DNA from: Strix aluco
Taxonomy: Eukaryota; Chordata; Aves; Strigiformes; Strigidae
NCBI RefSeq assembly: GCF_031877795.1
Contig: NC_133935.1
Coordinates: 75,348,303 to 75,412,302, forward strand
Length of the DNA: 64,000 nt
Direction: 5' to 3'
A program made the position numbers and the translations under genes. Below are positions 43,601 to 50,000 of this stretch, piece after piece. The notes below the pieces were generated by a model. That model had not been told where the DNA came from and did not search any database. It saw nothing but the letters and a program-made list of their open reading frames with translations. The first letter of the stretch is position 1. Each line of letters opens with the position of its first letter.

Positions 43601-44114
43601 GATTACACACAAGGAAACTATTTTCATCAGGAGGCTGGTCAAACACTTGAATAGGATTCCAGAGAGGCTGTGCAGCCTTCAGCCCTAGAGATATTCAGAA
43701 CTCAGCTGGCAAAGCCATGGCCCACCTGGCCTAGTTGGATCCATTTAGAGCAAGACCAGGATTAAATGACCTCCAGAGGCCCCTTCCAACCTCATTTATT
43801 CTATGACTCTATGGCCTCACCAATTATCTTCTATTTTCCACACCACCTCTTCTAATATTGATGGTTTCAGTTAAAACAAGGAACTTTTGCTCATTAAACA
43901 GCTTTTAGTGCTCTTTGTAGAAACAGCCTCTGCAAAATTTTTTTTTATTTTTTTTTTATTTTTAAACTCTTGTTGCAGGCAAGCTGTCTCAAAATATACA
44001 GCCAAATTGGAGAAACAAGAACATAATGATGCTGACCCTCCTTCCTGGCTTGGATATGATCAGGATGGTAACATACTCACCTTCACCAAAAAACACACAT
44101 CAGAGCCCAACTAA
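1554..44114 (+). CDS. FBXL13: FBXL13 (DRC6), 3' eleven coding exons, gene-level entry
   Basis: The gene is split: exons 1554-1654, 5039-5168, 13355-13453, 14076-14193, 14346-14508, 17359-17478, 18505-18631, 26181-26264, 31173-31307, 35668-35831 and 43979-44114. Joined, they give 458 codons and a TAA with every junction in phase. The protein is a run of roughly fifteen cysteine-containing leucine-rich repeats (pattern L..L.L..C..ItD.gl) and a short polar tail with the block [14 protein letters not shown] matched it from memory to human FBXL13, including YLDLSGC, HIHMADC, SIDLSGT and CKQLQILKM. In the family, an amino-terminal F-box recruits SKP1-CUL1; FBXL13 is also DRC6 of the nexin-dynein regulatory complex of motile cilia, and has been linked to CEP192 turnover. 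The F-box part is upstream of the window, so no start codon is seen. No disabling change is visible. It converges on FAM185A. Confidence 0.96.
1655..5038 (+). other. FBXL13 intron w1
   Basis: A 3.4-kb AT-rich intron. I see no exon on either strand and no repeat I can name. The short ORFs in it lack splice context and recognisable motifs. Confidence 0.8.
5039..5168 (+). CDS. FBXL13: FBXL13 exon w2 (LRR)
   Basis: It reads [19 protein letters not shown], then [15 protein letters not shown], matching human FHNLQNLSLAYCRRFTDKG and LIYLDLSGC. The donor is CAG|GTTTGT. Two acceptors are possible three bases apart (AAG at 5036-5038 and CAG at 5039-5041). I chose 5039 because it keeps the same residue count as the human protein; use of 5042 would remove one serine and leave the frame unchanged. 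The exon ends on a complete codon. Confidence 0.93.
5169..13354 (+). other. FBXL13 intron w2 (8.2 kb)
   Basis: The largest FBXL13 intron in the window. It is AT-rich and I can name no repeat in it. Around 11000-11400 and 12000-12400 the sequence is somewhat less AT-rich, but no ORF, splice pair or family match stands out. Confidence 0.8.
13355..13453 (+). CDS. FBXL13: FBXL13 exon w3 (LRR)
   Basis: A 99-base exon of 33 complete codons, acceptor TTACTCAG and strong donor CAA|GTAAGA. It reads [17 protein letters not shown] and [10 protein letters not shown], matching human ISVQGFRYIANSC and MPTLTDNCVK. Both ends are phase 0, so skipping it would keep the frame while removing about one and a quarter repeats. 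Confidence 0.94.
13454..14075 (+). other. FBXL13 intron w3
   Basis: A 622-base intron, AT-rich, with nothing recognisable beyond its splice sites. Confidence 0.85.
14076..14193 (+). CDS. FBXL13: FBXL13 exon w4 (LRR)
   Basis: The acceptor is TTTTGAAG, preceded by a pyrimidine-rich tract, and the donor is AAG|GTTAGT. It reads [20 protein letters not shown], then [13 protein letters not shown], matching human ALVEKCSRITSLVF and CTFRALSACKL. It ends with one base of a glycine codon completed by the next exon. The intron that follows is only 152 bases. Confidence 0.93.
14346..14508 (+). CDS. FBXL13: FBXL13 exon w5 (LRR)
   Basis: The acceptor is TTTCAACAG and the donor is AAG|GTACTA. It reads [39 protein letters not shown] and [14 protein letters not shown], covering two repeats. 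Human FBXL13 has FKFIDKNYPNLSHIYMADCK and LKQLTVLNLANCVRI here. It ends with AG of an arginine codon completed by exon w6. Confidence 0.94.
14509..17358 (+). other. FBXL13 intron w5
   Basis: A 2.85-kb intron. It holds a T run of about 18 bases near 16264-16281. No nameable repeat or exon was seen. Confidence 0.8.
17359..17478 (+). CDS. FBXL13: FBXL13 exon w6 (LRR)
   Basis: The acceptor is TTCTCTTTTAG and the donor is AAG|GTACCA. It reads [20 protein letters not shown], then [20 protein letters not shown], matching the human segment with RIRELNLSNCVRLSDASVMK. The 120-base length and matching split-codon phases at both ends would let it be skipped without a frameshift. Confidence 0.94.
17479..18504 (+). 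other. FBXL13 intron w6
   Basis: A 1.0-kb AT-rich intron with no recognisable element. The 78-codon ORF at 18014 has no family resemblance. Confidence 0.8.
18505..18631 (+). CDS. FBXL13: FBXL13 exon w7 (LRR), donor inside a TA repeat
   Basis: The acceptor is TTTAATTTAG. It reads [19 protein letters not shown], then [20 protein letters not shown], like human CPNLNYLSLRNCEHLTAQG and LVSIDLSGTDIS. The donor is ATG|GTATAT, and the TA dinucleotides run on for about 25 bases, so the donor is part of a microsatellite and lacks the usual G at +5. The human boundary as I recall it supports the exon end. Confidence 0.92.
18633..18657. repeat. (TA)n microsatellite at the exon w7 donor
   Basis: About twelve and a half uninterrupted TA units start at the second base of the intron, so the GT of the splice donor is the first part of the repeat. 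Confidence 0.97.
18848..18879. repeat. 16-bp tandem duplication
   Basis: ATGTTGAACAATTCTC occurs twice in direct succession with no mismatch. It is intronic; no role is apparent. Confidence 0.95.
25855..25920. repeat. 36-bp duplication of a pyrimidine tract plus CAGG
   Basis: A 36-base unit is followed by 30 bases of a second copy with one mismatch. Each copy is a T/C-rich tract ending CTGAACAGG, which looks like a splice acceptor. It lies about 260 bases before the true acceptor of exon w8. Confidence 0.9.
26181..26264 (+). CDS. FBXL13: FBXL13 exon w8 (LRR)
   Basis: A short 84-base exon of 28 complete codons after the acceptor TTTTTTTAG; the donor is CAG|GTAAAA. It reads [20 protein letters not shown], then NISDTGIQ, exactly one repeat, matching human GLNVLSRHKKLKELSVSECY and ITDDGIQ. 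Both ends are phase 0. Confidence 0.94.
26265..31172 (+). other. FBXL13 intron w8 (4.9 kb)
   Basis: AT-rich intron. It holds a TAG/TAA trinucleotide run at about 30459-30479 followed by a stretch loosely like an old MIR-type SINE, and a CTTGATTCTG...CTTACAC stretch near 29000 loosely like half of a palindromic reptile/bird element. Neither is strong enough to call. No exon seen. Confidence 0.7.
31173..31307 (+). CDS. FBXL13: FBXL13 exon w9 (LRR)
   Basis: A 135-base exon of 45 complete codons, acceptor CACTCTTTCAG, donor AAG|GTATGT. It reads [40 protein letters not shown] and AGCPK. The human counterpart contains LEHLDVSYCSQLSD and LTSLSIAGCPK. It codes for one and three quarter repeats with phase 0 ends. 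Confidence 0.95.
33420..33450. repeat. (CCAAA)n simple repeat
   Basis: Six consecutive pentamer units of AAACC type, one of them changed to AAACT, in FBXL13 intron w9. Confidence 0.9.
34531..34550. repeat. Perfect inverted repeat, 9+2+9
   Basis: AATGAATTA and TAATTCATT flank a TG spacer. It may be chance in AT-rich DNA. Confidence 0.9.
35668..35831 (+). CDS. FBXL13: FBXL13 exon w10 (last LRRs)
   Basis: The acceptor is TTCATTTACAG and the donor CAA|GTAAGA. It reads [39 protein letters not shown] and [15 protein letters not shown], matching human CHYLHILDISGC and GCKQLRILKMQYC. The first codon is ATG but the exon is internal, not a start. It ends with AA of a lysine codon finished in the last exon. 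Confidence 0.95.
36465..37815 (-). mobile_element. CR1 LINE, 5'-truncated copy with RT and 3' UTR
   Basis: On the - strand, fragments in CR1 order: [19 protein letters not shown] (37780-37720), [20 protein letters not shown] (37550-37490), [20 protein letters not shown] (37305-37245) and the 3' UTR with the reverse complement of AAGTTGGAAGGGACCC at its end. The reverse transcriptase box normally FSKAFDxVSH has H for D, and the FADD motif is FDDD, with stops and shifts between pieces, so it is dead. The 5' border is approximate. Confidence 0.92.
42380..42640. other. GC-richer patch in FBXL13 intron
   Basis: This stretch is much richer in G and C than its surroundings and contains several CpG (around 42590-42605: GCGCAGCCGGGAGCGGGC). 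ORFs are open on both strands, with no recognisable product. It could be an unrecognised repeat or a small CpG-containing element. Confidence 0.4.
43340..43815 (+). mobile_element. CR1 LINE, short 3' end copy
   Basis: The order of motifs is that of the CR1 3' end: GAGGGGCCACCAAGACCATT, AGGAGGAGCTGAGAG, CCTTATTGCTGTCTG, GACCTCCAGAGGCCCCTTCC and the tail ATTCTATGACTCTATGG at 43798-43814. Only the last few hundred bases of a CR1 are present. It ends about 165 bases before the last FBXL13 exon. Confidence 0.9.
43979..44114 (+). CDS. FBXL13: FBXL13 terminal coding exon w11
   Basis: The acceptor is TGTTGCAG after an almost pure T tract at 43938-43965. It reads [19 protein letters not shown], then [19 protein letters not shown] and HTSEPN, then TAA. 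The core block is the counterpart of human DPPRWFGYDREGN. As I recall the human protein, it runs on about two dozen residues further, so this tail looks shorter. Its 5' neighbour in the intron is a CR1 copy ending about 165 bases away. Confidence 0.94.
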
Positions 44115-44260
44115 ACAAATTCTTCAGAATGAAAAATGAAGAAATTGCGCAACATCTACAGTTTAAGGTTTTTTCACTAGAGCATGAAAAGAACACTGTA
44201 ATATTTTACTTAAAACTAATCATACTTTAATAAAAGGCTGTTTGTTGAATCAGTAAGGAA
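44115..44260 (+). other. FBXL13: FBXL13 3' untranslated region (probable)
   Basis: AT-rich non-coding sequence between the TAA and the first polyadenylation signal. The end is inferred to be 15-25 bases past the AATAAA at 44229; no transcript data are available here. Confidence 0.6.
44229..44234 (+). terminator. FBXL13 polyadenylation signal AATAAA
   Basis: A canonical AATAAA lies 115 bases after the FBXL13 stop, followed by the GT-containing stretch GGCTGTTTGTTG that could serve as downstream element. Two overlapping AATAAA copies at 44405-44414 (AATAAATAAA) are possible distal alternatives. Confidence 0.65.
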
Positions 44261-46948
44261 GCATTGTGAATCCTTCTTGCAGGAGCGTGTGTGCCTTCAA
44301 GCAAGACAGCCGCACTGAAACAACACTGCTAACTTTCAGATATTGATTCAAGCTGTCTTCATCTTTCAGTAATGAAAGTTTTTGTAGTCCCGTGCAGAGC
44401 AAGCAATAAATAAATCTCTGTGTGTCTGGGGTTCTTGTTTGCCATGAAGGTCCTCTCCAGGACATAAACACTCTGGCTTCCCACAGAACTTCACACTTGC
44501 CACGGCTGGTACTCATCAAGTACAGTGTTCTTGAGCAACCAAGAACAGGTAGTGACTACCAATTCCTTAAGACAAAACTACACATGCCTGTTTAAGAACA
44601 GTTTTCTACTTCTCAACAGATATTTGTGCACCCAGAGCCCTAATTCTCCTAAAAGTCTCTCAGACTGAGTTCAACTTTCTAAGTGAGCTGATGTTTACAT
44701 TTGTAGATCTGAACCACAGGCTGGCTGGCAGCTGACAGAGTCACACCACATAAAAAGGAGCATGAATGAAAAGAAGTGTTAAAAGGGTAAGTTTTCTCCA
44801 GTTACAAGAACATGTCTTCTCATCAAATGGACAAAAAAAAATAAGCACACAGGGGATTTGCCATTAAAGTCCTAATTACTAATAACCCACTAATCTTTCC
44901 TTGTCTAGAGAAAAATACAAAGTTTCACCTCATCACAGCAGAACAAGACATTACTCAAATGCCTTTAGGGAAACTCCCAAAGATTTGTCTTTCTTCAGCT
45001 CATTCTTGACCTTTATGTTAAAGTTCTAGCTAGTCTCAACATTTATTAGCTTGGAAAGACTATAATCAGAATAGCTTTAGTGGTAGCACAATTTTTCTGA
45101 TGGCTTATTTAAACTTCTTTAAGCAAGTAACTAACAATCCTAATGTTTAATTCCAGCTAGTTTTAGCATATGAATGTCTTAGCTTGCTTTCTTTTGAACA
45201 TGGAAGAAATAACATATTTTCTTACTGTGTTCTCCCTTAAATTGCTGATGCAGCAGTCTCAAAAGGCACAACCTTAATCGCAGAGGCTGACAGGCTTTGA
45301 ATTCCAGGTGAATAATGGAACCATTAAATGGACTCTCCATTTTGTGAAATATCTACTACACTTTTTATTTTTCAATGCAGTGTGAATTTAGAGGTGCTTC
45401 TTTCAGTTTGTCTGCAGCAGTGCAAAAAAAAAATCATCAGTTTCAAAAATTTTTCGGGAAATCTAAAACCATTAAACATTTATTTTGTATCTTTTAAAAG
45501 TAGTCTAATATAATAACTAGTAATATCATATTACTAATATTATTACTAAAAGTAATGTTTTATATATTAGTGTTTATATTAAAAATACATAAAATTTGCC
45601 ATACATATCAGTGCCCGCCTCATCCAAACAAACAGTACACACAATGCCAAACAGAATGTGGAGGTTTTAACCACCCTGAATTATAGTAAAAATGTTGCCC
45701 TTGACTATTGAATTCCAGTAACCAGGGGCAATTATACATCTTCAGGAATCCTGTGGCAAAGGAGAAGTTCATTTCATAATGTACCATCTAAAGTACATAC
45801 ACATATATACACAACTTAAAATCTGAGCTGACGCTCTGAACTCTGCTACTCTCCATCCACTCAGCTGGCAGAACATTGCAGTTTTAAAACACAAATTTCA
45901 GCACTTCTTTTATAAGGTGCCATATGTGTATGGAAAGGCTTTTAAAAGCTCTGTTTACTTTACTGTTTATATTACAGTAACACAAAATCCTCCATAAAAA
46001 TCACGTATGCCCTTGGGCCGGGCATATGTCCCTCACCTCCCTCCTCTGCCTTTCTGCCTCAGAGCTGACAATCCGTCATGCAAAGTTGCAGGAAGGCAAG
46101 TCACTGGAAATGTAGCAACTAAACAGATTACAGATCTCATGTATTGGGCCAATACTTCCATTCTTTGGCAGATTTACTTTACGGGAATGTTCATGTAGAC
46201 TCTTATCTGAAGTGCAGCTGGTGGAGTGTTCCTCCTCGAAATCAGGCAGATCCATTGCACTTCTGAGTATTTATTTTAAAACCTTTTTGTTGCAGCGGAA
46301 CAGTGGTAGACATAGCTAGAGTTCTTATTTCTATCCACAAACAAGTTGTTCAGGATGACATGGAGCAAGTTCTGTCATTTCATATTAGTTTTACACATAC
46401 AGTACCCATTGACAAGGCAGAAACTGCTTAACGGATCAAACACCAAAGACGACCAAATAAGAACTACAGTTCTGAAAGTGGTTTTATCCTCTCCACGATA
46501 CAAATTGGTTGAAGAAAATTCTCCATCTTTTGCATAAACTAGTAGAATTCCCACGGTACTGAGACATTTAAAAATATAAAATAGTTTGCAGACCATGTCA
46601 TCTTGGAAGTAAATTTTCATATTTTCAAATATGAGATGTTGAAAATGCGTTTTCTTTTTAAATGACAGCTCCAAACTTCTGCTTGAAAGTTACCAGTTTT
46701 TAAACTGATATGTTAAGTGGGTCAAGTTATACAAATTCTGAATATGTAAGATCTTGTCATTCCTAAAAGGCACTAAAAGTAAACCAGATCTGTTAAGCAC
46801 CAGCCACTGTCACAGGCAAATCTTGGGTTAAAACACCCTAATTTTTAATATTGTTTCTCTCTTATATTAAGAATATACAAAGTTCCATAATTTTACAGAA
46901 GTGTTCCTTTACAATTTCTTGATTTAATCTCTTTGGCTTATTTCATCT
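44261..46948. other. Interval between convergent genes, probable FAM185A 3' UTR
   Basis: No coding exon is seen. The right part (at least 46270-46948) is probably FAM185A 3' UTR on the - strand. A very AT-rich stretch with many TAATATTA-like words lies at 45500-45600. No repeat could be named. Confidence 0.65.
46270..46275 (-). terminator. Candidate FAM185A polyadenylation signal
   Basis: TTTATT on the + strand reads AATAAA on the - strand, about 675 bases after the FAM185A stop. Further - strand AATAAA motifs occur at 45364-45369 and 45479-45484, so the true 3' end is uncertain. Confidence 0.35.
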
Positions 46949-47064
46949 TTAAGAACTCTTCAGCTTGACAGACTGGATCCAGCTTTGACTTTTAAGACAC
47001 ACTCTGCCATTTTGTGTGTCAGCCTTAATCCATTTGTCTGTTTCATTCCTTTGATTCATGTGAC
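46949..47064 (-). CDS. FAM185A: FAM185A terminal coding exon
   Basis: On the - strand the acceptor is CTTTTCCAG. It reads HMNQRNETDKWIKADTQNGR, then VCLKSQSWIQSVKLKSS and TAA. Human ends with KWIKADAPKGTVSFRRQSW and a similar short tail. A solo LTR lies about 260 bases upstream in the preceding intron. Confidence 0.92.
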
Positions 47065-50000
47065 CTGGAAAAGAGAGTTCTGTTTAGTTTAGTTTGACAC
47101 ACAGTAAACATATCTCCATATTGCCATTTTTTTCAAGCTCCCTTGAAATACTTGTAAGACTTTTATTTGGCAGAATTTATATATTTTTAACAAGGGCTTC
47201 TGACATTTCATTTTCGATACAGTTTATTTGCATTAATCTAATGTAATAACATATTACTGGAAATGAAAGTTGTGGGTTTTTATTATATAGTACTTTATTT
47301 TCTATTATGGGCTAGGAAGTATGCTGTGGTGGGTTGACCCTGGCTGGACACCAGGTGCCCACCAAAGCCGCTCTATCACTCCCCTCCCTCAGCTGAACAA
47401 GGGAGAGAAAATACAACAAAAAGCTCATGGGTCGAGGTAACAACAGGGAGAGATCACTCACCAATTACCATCATGGGCACAATAGACTCAACTTGGAGGA
47501 AAAAGATTAATTTAATTTGTTACCAGTGAAATCAAGAGTAGGATTAATGAGAAATAAACCAAAACCTTGAAAGCACCTTCCCCCCACTCCTCCCCTTCTT
47601 CCCAGGCTCAACTTCACTCCTGATTTCTCTACCTCCTCCCCCTCAGCAGTGCAGAGGGATGGGAAATGGGGGTTGCACCAGTTCATCACACATTGTTTCT
47701 GCCGCTCCTTCCTCCTCAGGGGGAGGACTCCTCACACTCTTCCCCTGCTCCAGCATGGGGTCCCTCCCGCAGCAGACAGCCCTCCATGAACTTCTCCAAC
47801 ATGAATCCTTCCCACAGGCTGCAGCTCTTCACGAACTGCTCCAGCGTGGGTCCTTTCCATGGGGTGCAGCCCTTCAGGAGCAGACTGCTCCAGCGTGGGT
47901 CCCCCACAGGGTCACAAGTCCTGCCAGAAAACCTGCTCCAGCATGGGCTCCTCTCTCCCTGGGGCCACGGGTCCTGCCAGGAGCCTGCTCCAACATGGGC
48001 TTCCCACGGGGTCACAGCCTCCTTCGGGCACCCACCTGCTGCAACATGGGGTCCTCCCCGGGCTGCAGGTGGAGATCTGCTCCACCGTTACCCTCCATGG
48101 GTGCAGGGCACAGCTGCCTCACCATGGGCTGCACCACGGGCTGCAGGGGAATCTCTGCTCTAGCACCTGGACCACCTCCTCCCCCTCCTGCTTCACTGAC
48201 CTGGGTGTCTGCAGAGTTGTTTCTCTCACATATTCTCACTCTCTCTGGCTGCAATTGCATAGGTTTTTCCCCCCTCTTTCTTAAATATGTTATCACAAAG
48301 ATGCTACCACTATCATTGATGGGCTCAGCATTAGCCAGTGGTGGGTCTGACTTGGAGCCAGCTGGTATTGGCTCTGTCAGGCATAGAGGAACCTTCCAGC
48401 AGCCCCTCATGAAAGCCACCCCTGTAGCCGCCCCCGCCTGCTACCAAAACCCTTGCCACAAACTCAGTACATATATCTACGTTAAACATTAATCTGTCTA
48501 TGTAATTTGAAAAGTTTTCTTCTTTATTGTAAACACAGAAGAGACATGGGTAAGACCTGATTTTCCAGACAACCAGACATTGCTACTATTACTGCTTTCT
48601 TACGATACTGGTTTAAAAATACCCCAACCCCGAGATGTCTGTCGTCTTACATGTTTCACATAAACTTAGTATGCATGGTCATGCTCTGAAAAGCTTACTG
48701 TATAACAGACAAAGGAGAAAGTTCAACTTATCCTAATTTTACAATCAAGAAACTGAGGCCAAGAGAGAATAAGTGACCTTCCAAATTTATACAGAACATT
48801 TATGACCAAATTGGGAATTAAACTGGGATCTTTTAAGTCCCAAATCAGTGCCTTTATCACAAGATCAACTTTCACTTTGGTTTATCTTTATAAAATACCT
48901 TTTATTAATACTTTAGTGTTTGTGTGACTGAGGGAATTCTAAGTTTAGAACTAATTTGAGCCTGGAATAGCATAAGGGATGGCAGGGAAGCAGATTCTGA
49001 AGCAAGTTTGCAAACATGCTCTGCTCTGACCTGTAACACAGCTGAAGTTAAATTTTGGCCACGTAAAAAACAGTGGCGAAACTCCAGCTGACATCACTGC
49101 ATCGGTTTCCACAACTCAAGCCTATGCACCAGAACTTTTCAATAGCGTTTCAGCACTTTGGTACTTCTAAGTGGGATTAATTTAAGGTTATGGGCCAAAC
49201 CCACATTAATTCACTAGCCGGCTGAGGTACTGTCTAGAAGTACAGGATTTCCAGAGGTGTCCAACACTGACAGAGTTCTCCCACTGAACAAAGAGGTATA
49301 TCAGTGTCTTTTGTTACCAGACTACAACATACTTTCAAGGGTCTCCATGTGGATGTCCTAGTACAATTTCTGCACTCCTGACTGCTCCAGGCAGTGGCAG
49401 TCTCAGTCACACTCAGTCTCAATATCATTCCTACTCTAAGACAGAATCCATAGTTCTGCTCCCCATCTAATCATGGACTTATATCTATGATGATCACCAC
49501 CAAATTGGACAAACATGTACATGAAATGTTAAAATCTGAACCTTCTGTTCCTCAGAAAGCTTTCCTGAATCATTGATTCCAATAGTATTGTATAAGACTA
49601 CAGAACAGAAATTAAAATAGAATCTATCTTTTAAGTAGAGGTAGCACTTAAGACATTAGATCAGTCTGAATTTTAAACGGGAAATAGCCTCCAGGTGTCA
49701 AAAAAATAAACCAACAAAGAAGTGTAAAGGAAAACTTCAGCTGATCCCTGTTGTAGAGCACTAAAAATACAGCTTTTTCCCTAAGGAGAGAGGACACGAT
49801 AAATGTAGGGCAGATATATACTTCCAGAAAGTGCATATTGGAGTGCTTGGTCCCAGTTCCCCCCTCTCATGTTTTTGTCACTATGGCTTGTACTTCTGCA
49901 CAAGGAACAAACATTGAAGCACAGGATCAGCCCTGTCAATGAACAATTTCATGCACTGCTTATGCCCTGCTACACTTTTGCTAAAAAGTTAAAGAGTTTT

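Larger units (their letters stand above)
35832..43978 (+). other. FBXL13 intron w10 (8.1 kb)
   Basis: The last intron. It holds a CR1 copy on the - strand (36465-37815), a GC-richer patch (about 42380-42640) and a CR1 3' end on the + strand (43340-43815). The part at 35880-36460 looks repeat-like in composition but I cannot name it; 37816-42370 shows nothing recognisable. The intron ends with a strong T tract. Confidence 0.8.

Noticed and set aside
1655..43978. Nested LRRC17 gene, which sits in an FBXL13 intron in human
   Set aside because: No large LRR-coding exon occurs on either strand in these introns, so it would have to lie upstream of the window.
47659..48492. 277-codon ORF on the + strand, plus overlapping 165-, 141- and 135-codon ORFs
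   Set aside because: They lie wholly inside the solo LTR, on its antisense and sense strands, and owe their length to GC-rich tandem units. No known protein family is recognisable.
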